From Verrucomicrobia bacterium UBA1200 (GTDB lineage Bacteria; Verrucomicrobiota; Kiritimatiellia; RFP12; UBA1067), in assembly GCA_002309765.1 (NCBI GenBank), contig DBXY01000057.1:1-23777 (forward strand): a stretch of 23,777 nt of DNA, given 5' to 3'. The number at the start of each line of letters is the position of its first letter. Position 1 is the stretch's first letter. Made by a program: the position numbers and the translations under genes. Under the pieces are notes generated by a model. The model worked only from the letters and a program-made list of their open reading frames with translations, did no database searches and had not been told where the DNA came from. Of the stretch, positions 7,324 through 15,545 are shown in pieces.

Positions 7324-8556
7324 ATGACTGGAAAATGTTTAGCCTTGATTGTCGGCACCGTTATGCTGATGGTCCAGACCGGTTGCGCCGTGTTGCAGTT
7401 CGACAACTCTTACTACAGCCCGCGCAACAAGGAGCGGTCGGTGCGTAAAAGCACCACCCTCATCGTTTTGCACACTACCGAAGCCCCTTCCAACAGCGCG
7501 TTGCGCAAATTGCGCGACCTCGGCGAATGCAATTATTGCGTAACCGAGTCGGGGCGGGTTTACCGGATTATCGATCACCGCCGCGAGGCTTACCACGCCG
7601 GACGCAGCATGTGGAACGGACGGACGAACGTGGACAGCTTTTCGGTCGGTATCGAAATTTGCGGTTACCATAACAAACCGCTCACCGCCGCGCAGTATCG
7701 GGCGGTGGCGGATCTGGTGGGCGAGTTGAAAAACATCTATCGGATTCCCGACCAAAACGTGGTTTCGCACGCGCATGTGGCGTACGGCACCCCAAACAAG
7801 TGGCATAAACGCAGCCACCGCGGCCGGAAACGCTGCGGGATGCTTTTCGCCCAGCCCGCGATCCGCAAACGGCTGAACCTTAAAAAACGTCCGGCGTTCG
7901 ACCCGGATGTCCGTGCCGGCCGATTGGTGGTGGGAGACCAGTACCTCAACCAGGTTTTGTACGGCAAGGCGCTTCCGGTGGTAAGTAAAATCGCGACTCC
8001 GGGTAAACCGCCGGAGGTTGGGGTGCAGTTGGCAGAGGAAAGCAACGTGATTTCCCCGCAGCACAGCGCGTGGTACATCGCCCGCGATGCCTACAATGAT
8101 CCGACCACCATTTACCGTTTCCCCAACGGAACGGTAAAGCGCGGAAACCAGATTGCTGATTTTCGACTTATACCGACCGGAACGAAGGTTGAGGTTAACT
8201 CCGCGCAGGAGAACCATCCCGATACCTATCAGGTGATCGGCGTGAACGGTAACGCCCGCGACATCGCCGGTGACGAGGCGCTTAGTGCCGAGACGATTTA
8301 CGTTTATCCTAACGGCAGGGTTTACCAGGGCAGCCAGCTTAACGCCGAGAAGGTGTTGAAGCTGCCATACAACACCAAGGTGCTGGTTGGTTACAAAAAA
8401 GGCGGACCGATTTCCGCATCGCGGCCCGCATCGGCGATCTGCGGCGGCAAATGGCGTTCGAAAGATACGTTTTTCCTCATTTACACCGAGTTGATTCCGG
8501 GAAACAAGGTGGACGATTCAAAGATTCCCGCCGGGACATACGTCTTTTACAAGTGA
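7324..8556 (+). CDS. N-acetylmuramoyl-L-alanine amidase (Amidase_2 type), probable lipoprotein
   Basis: A zinc amidase that should cut the bond between MurNAc and the stem peptide of peptidoglycan. From the ATG at 7324 (410 residues) a hydrophobic leader ends in MVQTGC, giving a lipid Cys21; Gln at -3 makes the lipobox imperfect. The amidase domain covers about 43-185: LIVLHTTEAP (His50), SVGIEICGYH (Glu111), VVSHAHV (His149 or His151) and GRKRCG (Cys171). Cys as the third zinc ligand resembles T7 lysozyme and PGRPs rather than AmpD, which uses Asp. The C-terminal part has two copies of an unidentified repeat, IYxxPNGxVxxGxQ followed by a TKV strand (263-291 and 325-355). An ATG at 7279, six bases after GGGAG, is an alternative start with a longer N-terminus. 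It lies between gpmI and galU with short gaps. Confidence 0.87.
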   Translation: MTGKCLALIVGTVMLMVQTGCAVLQFDNSYYSPRNKERSVRKSTTLIVLHTTEAPSNSALRKLRDLGECNYCVTESGRVYRIIDHRREAYHAGRSMWNGRTNVDSFSVGIEICGYHNKPLTAAQYRAVADLVGELKNIYRIPDQNVVSHAHVAYGTPNKWHKRSHRGRKRCGMLFAQPAIRKRLNLKKRPAFDPDVRAGRLVVGDQYLNQVLYGKALPVVSKIATPGKPPEVGVQLAEESNVISPQHSAWYIARDAYNDPTTIYRFPNGTVKRGNQIADFRLIPTGTKVEVNSAQENHPDTYQVIGVNGNARDIAGDEALSAETIYVYPNGRVYQGSQLNAEKVLKLPYNTKVLVGYKKGGPISASRPASAICGGKWRSKDTFFLIYTELIPGNKVDDSKIPAGTYVFYK

Positions 8557-8583
8557 CGGGAAGTTGCAAGGAGTTTGCCAAGT

Positions 8584-9414
8584 ATGAATGCGGTTATTCC
8601 GGCGGCTGGATATGGAACCCGATTCTTGCCCGCCACCAAAGCGGTGCCTAAAGAGATGTTGCCCATCGGCAACAAACCCGCCATCCAGCTGATCGTCGAG
8701 GAAGCCGTGGCGGCTGGCGCAGAACGGGTGGTGATCGTGACATCTCCGGACAAACCGGCTCTGCGCCGTCATTTTGAACCGGACGCGGTGTGGCACGAGC
8801 GGCTTAAGAACAAGCCGGAAGCCGATGCGGAGATGTTCCGAATCGAGGAACTGGCCAAACGGATAAGTTTTGTAGATCAGTTGCAGCAACGGGGGCTGGG
8901 GCATGCGGTGTTGCAGGCGGAGCCGGCGTTGCGCGGTGACAAAACGCCGGTTCTGGTGTTGCTCGGCGATGCGCTGGTCGATGGCTCCGAACCTTGCGCC
9001 TGCGAGTTGGCGCGAACCGCCGACGAGGTTGCGCCTGACGCGTCCTGGGTAGGCTTGGAGCGCGTTCCGATGGAGCGCGTTTCCCGTTATGGCGTGATCA
9101 CGGGTGACCAGATCGGCGCTAATGGGCGTGTGTACCGCGTCTCCGGATTGGTTGAGAAACCGTCTCCGGAGGAAGCCCCGTCTGATTTGGCGATTGCCGG
9201 GCGGTATCTGCTGCAACCGGTTATTTTCGATTACCTATCGACCCAAATTCCGGGCAAGGGCGGCGAGATCCAACTCACCGACGCAATCATGAGATCGCTT
9301 GAAATAACCGGGGTGTTCGGTTTCCGTTATTCCGGAAAACGCCACGACATCGGGAATCCGCAGGGATATCTGACGGCCTTGACCTCAATTAATCCCACAA
9401 TTCTTAACTCTTAA
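8584..9414 (+). CDS. galU: UTP-glucose-1-phosphate uridylyltransferase
   Basis: GalU makes UDP-glucose, a donor for envelope polysaccharides and glycolipids. The 276-residue protein has the nucleotidyltransferase signature AAGYGTRFLPATK (7-19) and KEMLPI, the QRGLGHAV region near 105, the GLVEKP motif near 190, RYLLQP, and a family-typical end with GKRHDIGNPQGYL. The ATG at 8584 follows AAGGAG (8568-8573) by ten bases and comes 27 bases after the amidase stop, so it is likely co-transcribed. The last codons (ILNS, stop) fall inside a period-7 repeat that continues past the gene, so the tail may have been shaped by repeat insertion. UDP-glucose could feed the GT2 enzyme in this window, but that is inference. 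Confidence 0.95.
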   Translation: MNAVIPAAGYGTRFLPATKAVPKEMLPIGNKPAIQLIVEEAVAAGAERVVIVTSPDKPALRRHFEPDAVWHERLKNKPEADAEMFRIEELAKRISFVDQLQQRGLGHAVLQAEPALRGDKTPVLVLLGDALVDGSEPCACELARTADEVAPDASWVGLERVPMERVSRYGVITGDQIGANGRVYRVSGLVEKPSPEEAPSDLAIAGRYLLQPVIFDYLSTQIPGKGGEIQLTDAIMRSLEITGVFGFRYSGKRHDIGNPQGYLTALTSINPTILNS

Positions 9415-9464
9415 TTATTCATTATTTCATTCTTCATCTTTCATTCTTAACTCTTCATTTTTCA
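9401..9464 (+). repeat. Degenerate heptad tandem repeat (NNNTTMA), overlapping galU 3' end
   Basis: From 9401 the DNA falls into nine units of seven bases (one of eight at 9422-9429), each ending TTAA or TTCA, for example TTCTTAA, CTCTTAA, TTATTCA and TTCTTCA. The pair TTCTTAA+CTCTT occurs at both 9401 and 9444. The galU stop codon (9412-9414) is the end of the second unit. The array is strongly pyrimidine-rich on the plus strand and AT-rich, unlike its surroundings. No hairpin or U-tract terminator is formed. Confidence 0.7.
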
Positions 9465-9489
9465 TTCCATCTCCGTTAGTTTGACCATT

Positions 9490-10671
9490 ATGAATCCGTT
9501 GGTTTTGATAACGCCTTCATTGCTGATTGCATCCGGAATAATGATGCTGCGTCATGGGGTACGACGCGGCGATCGGTTGCTGTGGTTGGGGTTGGCGGCC
9601 ACTATGGTCGGCGATTATTTTCTGGTGTTGTGCAATTCGCGGATCGGCACTTGGGGTTTTATCGGCGGCGTGGCCGGATTCTCTTTGGCGCAGTTGTTGT
9701 GGATATTCGGATTCTGCCGCGAGGCCAAACCAAACTTTAAGGTCTTCACCGCGTTGGCGGTTCCGCTGGCCTGTTTTGCCATATCGCGATTATGGCCGGA
9801 GATGGTTAAGTCGAATCTTTCGTTGCTGTATCCGACCTTTTCCGCCGTTACGATTTATTCGCTGCTTTCCGCTTTTTCCTTGGCGGCGGCATTCGGTACC
9901 CGTCGGTGGCTGCCGGTCATAGCCGTCGCGCTGTTGATGTTTTCCGACCTGATGATTTCTTTCCGCGACATTCTGCACATTAAAGCGGTCGCGCCGCTGA
10001 TAGGCATCTCCTATTTGGCGGCATTGTTGTTCATGGCGCTGGCGATAGCGTTTTCCGGGCGCCTTTATTTTTCTTACGGGCGCGGCGATCCGAAATGGAC
10101 GGTAATTGCCGGTGGGACTTTATCCTTGTCGATGTTTGCCGCGGCGGTGGTTAGATGCCCGGTCGCACACAATCCTTTTGTGAAAATGCTTAGCTATTTC
10201 GGTCGGACTAAAATCGCCGGAGAAACTTATCCGGCCAGCCATTTCCTATTTATGGCCGGACTTGCCGCCGGAGCGTTAAGCGCCGCGTATTTTTATCCCT
10301 ATTTCGCCTGGTTCGTGGAGTCTCAAAAGCGCAAACTGGCGGTGTATTGGGGAGGCGCGGTCAATGTTGCCGGGCTTCTAACGATTCTGCTGGTTCCGGA
10401 AAACGTTTGCAATCCTGCTCATAATTTAGGTTGCTGGCTGGCGGTGTTAGGCGGCGCAACTGTGGTTTTGGCGCTATGCGAGAAACTTCCGGAAATCTGC
10501 TGGGCGGTTTACCTGAGTATTGTGGCGTTCGCGCTGTTTGTGGCGGTGGTAATCCATGAACTAGGTTTCATCGCCTTCTCCCCGACGGTACCAATCCTCC
10601 AAAAGGTGGTAATCATTTCCTTCGTGGTTTGGATTCTGGCGTACGCCTTCAGGAAAAATCCGCAGGGTTAA
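9490..10671 (+). CDS. Multi-pass membrane protein, YhhN-like N-terminal half plus second unassigned membrane domain
   Basis: A 393-residue integral membrane protein with about 10-12 hydrophobic helices. The front half resembles the YhhN (TMEM86, lysoplasmalogenase-like) family: VGDYFLVL (40-47), then GFIGGVAGFSLAQLLWIFGF (56-75), and LLMFSDLMISFRD (148-160). These match the family's paired acidic positions (Asp42, Asp153). The second half (about 205-393) has H251 in YPASHFLF, then LLVPENVCNPAHNLGCW (300-316). It looks like a separate module, loosely like DUF998/Frag1 types, but I cannot name it. If YhhN-like, it might hydrolyse lysoplasmalogens or related lipids. The ATG at 9490 has no obvious ribosome site; an in-frame TTG at 9481 is possible. 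The stop overlaps the convergent DUF3999 stop by 4 bp. Confidence 0.75.
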   Translation: MNPLVLITPSLLIASGIMMLRHGVRRGDRLLWLGLAATMVGDYFLVLCNSRIGTWGFIGGVAGFSLAQLLWIFGFCREAKPNFKVFTALAVPLACFAISRLWPEMVKSNLSLLYPTFSAVTIYSLLSAFSLAAAFGTRRWLPVIAVALLMFSDLMISFRDILHIKAVAPLIGISYLAALLFMALAIAFSGRLYFSYGRGDPKWTVIAGGTLSLSMFAAAVVRCPVAHNPFVKMLSYFGRTKIAGETYPASHFLFMAGLAAGALSAAYFYPYFAWFVESQKRKLAVYWGGAVNVAGLLTILLVPENVCNPAHNLGCWLAVLGGATVVLALCEKLPEICWAVYLSIVAFALFVAVVIHELGFIAFSPTVPILQKVVIISFVVWILAYAFRKNPQG

Positions 10672-11978
10672 TCGTTGTTCTGCGCGGCTCCGAACTTTTT
10701 GAAGGTGGAGAAACAGACCGCCGCAAGAATCGCCATGATTACCAATGAGATGACGGTAATCCCGTTGCGGCTCCAGAAATTCGGCATACTCCACGGCCTT
10801 GGCGCGAAAGTGATCCCGGTGGCTGGCGCCAACGCGCCCTGGACCGCGCAATGGCCTTCGTTTAAGTACTGCTCGATCAACCGTTCGTACTTCACTTTGC
10901 CTGTGGCGTACGGGTTGCAGGTTTGCAGTTCGTAGCTGGATCCGGGCTCGGCGATAAAACAAACGAAATACGAATCCATGTAGGCGTCTGCCGGGTGGTC
11001 GGGGTCGATGTTCAGCGGCGAGTGTCCGTTTGAATCGATTTCCACCTCAAGGTTTTCGGCGCGGGTTTCACGGAACATCACCGCCCGGTTATCGGATTTC
11101 TTGCCGGGCAGGTTTATCGCGCTGATGTGTGACGAGGCGATCAACTGCCGGTCGGCGGAGATTTTTACCGCACGGTCGAAATTCTGGTCGCTGGCCAGAA
11201 TCTTTAAGCCCGAAATCGGTGCTTGTTTCGAGGCTAAGGTGAAACGGTTGTCTTTTGACGCCGCGGCTAACGGCAAACGTACCAGCGTTGGCTGAACCTG
11301 CACAAACGAGGTGGTAGTTAAGGTGCCCTCCGCAATAATGTCGTGAAACTCGAAGGGGCGGTCGGTTACGGTGTAACGCTTGACTTGGGATTTTACTTCG
11401 CCGTTGACCACGGTGTCTTCGACTTGCACTGTTGCCGATCGTTGTTTTTCCTCAACTTTATCGATGCGAATTATATAGCGTTTGTGGCCGGATGGAGGGA
11501 TTTGAACCCTAAACCAGCCTGGCTCCGTGCGCACCAATTTCGCTTTTACCAGTGAGACACCATCGGGAGACAACACCTCCAGTTGGCGGTCGGCAAGATC
11601 GTATTTGCTTAAAAACGTAATTTGTTCGGTTACGAAGGTGCCGGAGGAATTATATTTCATTGAGGTGTCCAAAACCAAAACCCCGTCGTTTTCCGTTTTG
11701 GATTTGACTTCTAACGTGTAATGGAGTTGGGAGCCGGAAGTTACCGGTTTTTTACCCTTTTGAATGATGTAGGGAACATCGTTGCCGCGGTTGTCGCGGA
11801 TTCTAAGGTCGGTCAGTCCGGGTAGCGAGGCGGCGTAAACGCCGTAATCCAACTGCACCGACACCACCGAGGTCTCATCGACTTTGGCGATAACCGGCCG
11901 GGCCACTTGCCAGGCGTTTTTGCCGACGGCGGAGAACCCGATCAACCCCGCCATCAACATTAGCGATGATTTATTCAT
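10668..11978 (-). CDS. DUF3999 family exported/membrane protein
   Basis: A 436-residue protein with an N-terminal signal sequence (MNKSSLMLMAGLIGFSAVGK), a large beta-rich periplasmic part and one transmembrane helix near residues 405-428 (ITVISLVIMAILAAVCF) followed by a short cytoplasmic tail. This layout and the opening (an export signal, then RDNRGNDVPYII) fit DUF3999, a family of unknown function repeatedly found beside DUF2339. Here it follows the DUF2339 gene by only 4 bp, and GGGAGGA lies eight bases before the ATG. The tight pairing suggests the two proteins form one envelope complex. No catalytic motif is recognised. Confidence 0.75.
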   Translation of the reverse strand: MNKSSLMLMAGLIGFSAVGKNAWQVARPVIAKVDETSVVSVQLDYGVYAASLPGLTDLRIRDNRGNDVPYIIQKGKKPVTSGSQLHYTLEVKSKTENDGVLVLDTSMKYNSSGTFVTEQITFLSKYDLADRQLEVLSPDGVSLVKAKLVRTEPGWFRVQIPPSGHKRYIIRIDKVEEKQRSATVQVEDTVVNGEVKSQVKRYTVTDRPFEFHDIIAEGTLTTTSFVQVQPTLVRLPLAAASKDNRFTLASKQAPISGLKILASDQNFDRAVKISADRQLIASSHISAINLPGKKSDNRAVMFRETRAENLEVEIDSNGHSPLNIDPDHPADAYMDSYFVCFIAEPGSSYELQTCNPYATGKVKYERLIEQYLNEGHCAVQGALAPATGITFAPRPWSMPNFWSRNGITVISLVIMAILAAVCFSTFKKFGAAQNND

Positions 11979-11982
11979 TGGT

Positions 11983-14154
11983 TCAATCCTCCCGTTCGAA
12001 TTTGGCGCGGTATTTTAAGTATAGCGCCGAGCCGCATACCAACAGCAAGCCGACTAGGGTTGATGCAACAATCCGGTATCCGGTATCCAGTCCGTGCAGA
12101 TCTAGCAGCAACAGTTTGGCGGTGACCACTGCAAACAGGATTAAACTGAATCTGCGGCATTTAACTCTGGCTTTGGCAATGCCGTACCACATGAAACCAA
12201 TCGCGTAGAATGTTAGCACCAGGGTAACGGAACCGAAGGTGAAACCGGGGGTGAACCGTTCGGCGATTACGCATCCTTCGACAATGGAGTAGATCATCGA
12301 CAAAGCTACCGAAATAATGTAAAACACGTTTCTGGTTTCGCTCTTTTCGGCATTTTTCATCATGAATATGAAGGTGATCGGTACAATCCCCAGTTTTACC
12401 ATGCGCAACGCGAGTTCGGCCAAGAATTTGTCGGCCGCCGGAATGGTCCACGGGCGGACAACAAGATAAAGCTGGTAAATATCGGCCATAATAACTCGGC
12501 AGCACACCACTAGCAGCAAACCCGCCGCGAGGTAATGCAGCAACGGGATGCGGAGTTTTTTCGACAACCATTCCATCGCCATAATCTGCACACACCACGC
12601 GAACGTGAGCCACGACCAACCGAGGATCATCACCGGGGAAAGGGCGAGGAAAGCGATAGTGTGCACCATAACGATGTTGGCTTGGACCGGCTCGAACCAG
12701 TGGTATTTCAGATTGGCCCGCAGCAGCAAGATGTAAAGCGCCACTACGCCCAGGAAAATCAGGCCCACCGGTTCCATGCCGGCGGCCTGCCGGAAGTAAA
12801 CCATCAGCCAAATCGCGTAAACGGCGGCGTTGGCGCACATCCCGATCGAGTTAAGCCATTGCACGGCGACCTTGTTTGCCGGGGCCGCTTTGCCGGTTGA
12901 GCAGACACAGGTTCCGGCCAGATAAACCAGGTGTTGTATGGTGAAAAACACCGTTCCGGCGTACAGAAACGCCTTGCCCGCGTTGGGCTGTTTTAACGTA
13001 TAGCCAATGGCTAAAGCGTAGCCGGCCAGCATGGAAATAAAATTCAGCGATGGCCAGGTTCGGATAATTGACACCGCCAAAACGCCTAACGCCAGCAACG
13101 TGAGGTAGAAGTAAAACATCAGGTAGGAGTCGTTGTTCGCGCCGAGCAACACCGGGGTGAGATATCCGCCGACCAATCCCAGCAACGCGATGAATATCGA
13201 TTTCGTCTGGATGGAGAAGAATCCGATGCCAATAGTAATGCAGACCCACATGATTGCGGCGCTTCGCGCGGACATCAGATGGTACATTCCGTATGCGGCA
13301 AAAAATCCGAAGTACATGAGGGTGAAACCGGTGGCGCACATTCCCTGTGCCAGCAGGTCGTAACGTTTCCCCAGCATCCGCGCCCCGGCGACTACCAGCG
13401 AAATTCCGCAGACAAGGGTAAGCGTGACCCGCACGGACGGGGCCATCAGACCGTTGCTGATGGACCACTTCAAGAAGTACGCCACGCCGATCAGCACCAA
13501 TCCGATGCCGAAGCGCAGCAGCCAGTTGGTGGCCATCGCGTATTCCCAGGTCACGTTCGGTTGGGTGAATTTGCCGCGCATCATAACCCAATCGCCAATG
13601 AGTCCGAACAACTTGGCCATCCAGCCGGGTTCTCTCTTTTCGGCAAAAGGTTTCGGCTCCGGTTGCTCGGGAACGGGTGGTGGAGGAGAATCTTGAAATT
13701 GGGCGTCTTCCGTAGTTTCCGTTGCCGCAGGTTCTGCGGATTTTACTTCTTCCGCAGACGAGAAGATTGATTTAACGTCGGTTTCTGGCAGTTTCTGAGT
13801 AATCGGCTCATCAATTATTTCCGGAATCTCATTCGGGACTATAGGTATTGGTGTCGGTTCGGCGTTAGTTGAGGTGATGGGCATATTTTCGGTAATGGCC
13901 GTGCCACCTGATAACTCTTCCGCATTTTCGTTTACGGCGTCGGCTTTCTTTCCAGACTCCGCTTTGATGGAATGTGATTCGGACAAAGTTGTCAAAGTTT
14001 TGTTTATGTTGTCTAGTGACACGCGGATGTTTTTAAGGGTGTCGTCAAGGCGGTCATACTTCTCGTTATGGTTAAACAAGAATTTGCTGAAAAGCTTTAC
14101 CGCGATGATTATCACAACCACCGGTATGATAAGATGAAACCAGAAATCTGTCAT
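11983..14154 (-). CDS. DUF2339 family large multi-pass membrane protein
   Basis: A 723-residue protein. Residues 1-25 form a membrane anchor. About 30-65 look like a coiled coil (YDRLDDTLKNIRVSLDNINK), and about 66-175 are a Pro/Glu/Thr-rich linker. The rest is roughly 16 or more transmembrane helices. DUF2339 marks are WLLRFGIGLVLIGVAYFLKW, GLVGGYLTPVLLGA and a C-terminal KLLLLDLHGLDTGYRIVAS. The family's function is unknown. A strong AAGGAGG site precedes the ATG at 14154 and a promoter lies at 14202-14231, so it heads its own two-gene unit with DUF3999. Confidence 0.88.
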   Translation of the reverse strand: MTDFWFHLIIPVVVIIIAVKLFSKFLFNHNEKYDRLDDTLKNIRVSLDNINKTLTTLSESHSIKAESGKKADAVNENAEELSGGTAITENMPITSTNAEPTPIPIVPNEIPEIIDEPITQKLPETDVKSIFSSAEEVKSAEPAATETTEDAQFQDSPPPPVPEQPEPKPFAEKREPGWMAKLFGLIGDWVMMRGKFTQPNVTWEYAMATNWLLRFGIGLVLIGVAYFLKWSISNGLMAPSVRVTLTLVCGISLVVAGARMLGKRYDLLAQGMCATGFTLMYFGFFAAYGMYHLMSARSAAIMWVCITIGIGFFSIQTKSIFIALLGLVGGYLTPVLLGANNDSYLMFYFYLTLLALGVLAVSIIRTWPSLNFISMLAGYALAIGYTLKQPNAGKAFLYAGTVFFTIQHLVYLAGTCVCSTGKAAPANKVAVQWLNSIGMCANAAVYAIWLMVYFRQAAGMEPVGLIFLGVVALYILLLRANLKYHWFEPVQANIVMVHTIAFLALSPVMILGWSWLTFAWCVQIMAMEWLSKKLRIPLLHYLAAGLLLVVCCRVIMADIYQLYLVVRPWTIPAADKFLAELALRMVKLGIVPITFIFMMKNAEKSETRNVFYIISVALSMIYSIVEGCVIAERFTPGFTFGSVTLVLTFYAIGFMWYGIAKARVKCRRFSLILFAVVTAKLLLLDLHGLDTGYRIVASTLVGLLLVCGSALYLKYRAKFERED

Positions 14155-14196
14155 TGCACATCCTCCTTCATTGAATCCGTTTTCCCAATGCCGAAC

Positions 14197-14218
14197 TGAT
14201 TATGCTATGCATTAATCA
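14197..14218. promoter_or_regulatory. Operator-like inverted repeat over the DUF2339 -10 box
   Basis: TGATTA (14197-14202) and TAATCA (14213-14218) are perfect inverted arms around a 10-base spacer TGCTATGCAT. The whole 22-bp site covers the -10 and the expected start of the DUF2339 promoter, the usual place for a dimeric repressor. The regulator is not identified. Confidence 0.35.
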
Positions 14219-14231
14219 TACCAATTGTCAA
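14202..14231 (-). promoter_or_regulatory. Promoter for DUF2339-DUF3999
   Basis: Minus-strand consensus -35 TTGACA (14226-14231), an 18-base spacer, then TAGCAT (14202-14207). Transcription would begin near 14195, giving a leader of about 40 bases to the ATG at 14154. Confidence 0.55.
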
Positions 14232-14293
14232 AACGTTGTTTAAACGGCACTTTAGACTCATAATAATGATTCTAGCGTTAAATTGCTATGCAT
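14203..14293 (+). repeat. Direct repeat TGCTATGCAT, two copies 81 bp apart
   Basis: TGCTATGCAT occurs at 14203-14212 (core of the operator-like palindrome) and again at 14284-14293, both in the same orientation in the gap between the second signal peptidase gene and DUF2339. Two spaced copies around a promoter could bind a regulator cooperatively; chance remains possible in AT-rich DNA. Confidence 0.3.
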
Positions 14294-14296
14294 AAA

Positions 14297-14316
14297 ATGA
14301 ATTTTAGTACATTCAT
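14297..14316 (-). other. AT-rich hairpin just after the lepB-like gene
   Basis: ATGAAT (14297-14302) and ATTCAT (14311-14316) pair around an 8-base loop, 17 bases past the stop codon of the downstream signal peptidase gene. It lacks GC pairs and a clear T-run, so it is only a weak candidate for a transcript end. Confidence 0.2.
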
Positions 14317-14332
14317 AAATTGCAGTTTGTGT

Positions 14333-15505
14333 TCACCATACCAACCCCAAACGTGGAGAAGTGAACGGCCAATAAACCACTGAGGCGTTGCCGATAAGGT
14401 TCCTTTCGGGAACCGGTCCCCAATGTCGGCTGTCCTCACTGCCGAACGAGTTGTCTCCAATCGCGTAATATTGGTCGGGGCCTAGGGTAACTTTGCTTTG
14501 CGGTGAGGGCAGGGTACCGGATATGTATGGATACGATTTTCCGCCGGGGTTGAAGCCGGCGTAATTTGGGGCCCAAGGGGCGAATTTTTCCTGGCGTGAA
14601 ATCTGTCCGACCCGTAGCGGTTCCGTGACCGGCTCGCCGTTAACCAACAGATTAGGGGCCGCAATTTGGAGGGTTTCAAGCGGCAGTCCCATCATTCGTT
14701 TTATGAAAAAAATTCCTTGTTGTACCGGTTTGATCCCGTTGGTGGAAAATACCATAACTTCGCCGCGCTTCGGGTGGAAGAAGTTCCAGCGCCAGCGGTT
14801 GACGAATACGAAATCGCCGGAAATTATTTTACCGGACCACAGCACGTCGCCCTCCTTCACCTGATCGCCGGACATAATGCCGGTGGATTTTATGCTGGGC
14901 AGGCGGCGTTCTTGATTGATTTCCACTACCTCGTTGGGAACGTAGTGGGGGATGCCGGCCACAAATATCGGGGTATAGCCGGGCTTCTTGCTGTTGGCGT
15001 TGCCGATAATTGAGATGGTTCCGGACTTTTTGGCCCTTATCACGTTGAAGGTGGTGCCGGTGACCAGCCATTTGAAAAAACGGAACGGTTGGACATCCAT
15101 CAATCCGGCCTGATCGTAAGATTCCGCCACGGTGTGGATGCCGTACAGCGTGGGCTGCATGGAACCGGTCGGGATCTTGAACGGCTGGAAAAAGTAGGCG
15201 CGGAAAGCCATTACCACGGCAATGCAGACCACCACCAGATAATAATTTTCTCGAAATGCCGGAAAGGATTTTGGTGGGTCGAGGCGGTTGACGCAGTCTT
15301 CAAGCTCAACCGTGGCCCGCTTTAAATCTTCAAGTCCGATGGTATTGGATTTATACGCCATTTCCGCCCGGTTGAGCTGTCCTTTGAGATATGTCAACTC
15401 CTCATTGTTGAATAAATCCAACCGCGATACCATTAGCGTGCGTGCGGTTTTGACAATCACTTTTAAAGCTCTGCGAGCTTTAAGGAAATTGAGAAAAGCC
15501 AACAT
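14333..15505 (-). CDS. lepB: Signal peptidase I, downstream copy of a tandem pair
   Basis: Cleaves signal peptides from exported proteins at the outer face of the inner membrane. The 390-residue protein has a cytosolic helical front (about 1-85), a transmembrane helix (88-106, YYLVVVCIAVVMAFRAYFF), the serine box IPTGSMQPTLYG (111-122, nucleophile Ser115), then an insert of about 105 residues absent from E. coli LepB. After it come GDFVFVNRW (230-238), HPKRGEVMVF, KRMMGLP (269-275) and YYAIGDNSFGSEDSRHWGPVP (346-366). At the position of the E. coli general-base Lys145 this protein has Arg237. It is colinear and gap-free with the neighbouring copy. The upstream gene ends 40 bp before, so all three genes of the unit are probably one transcript. 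The ribosome site is poor. Confidence 0.92.
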   Translation of the reverse strand: MLAFLNFLKARRALKVIVKTARTLMVSRLDLFNNEELTYLKGQLNRAEMAYKSNTIGLEDLKRATVELEDCVNRLDPPKSFPAFRENYYLVVVCIAVVMAFRAYFFQPFKIPTGSMQPTLYGIHTVAESYDQAGLMDVQPFRFFKWLVTGTTFNVIRAKKSGTISIIGNANSKKPGYTPIFVAGIPHYVPNEVVEINQERRLPSIKSTGIMSGDQVKEGDVLWSGKIISGDFVFVNRWRWNFFHPKRGEVMVFSTNGIKPVQQGIFFIKRMMGLPLETLQIAAPNLLVNGEPVTEPLRVGQISRQEKFAPWAPNYAGFNPGGKSYPYISGTLPSPQSKVTLGPDQYYAIGDNSFGSEDSRHWGPVPERNLIGNASVVYWPFTSPRLGLVW

Positions 15506-15545
15506 TCCTCGTCACTTTCTTTGGTCGGTTTGCTACCCCAATAGT

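Noticed and set aside
11491..11564. tRNA-like stretch on the minus strand with GATGG/CCATC ends, a D-arm-like CACTGGTAAAAGC, a 5-stem/7-loop and GGGTTCAAATCCC
   Set aside because: It lies inside the DUF3999 frame with normal codons, the position before the putative anticodon is G instead of the invariant T, the acceptor is incomplete and the D-stem does not pair. Judged coincidence.
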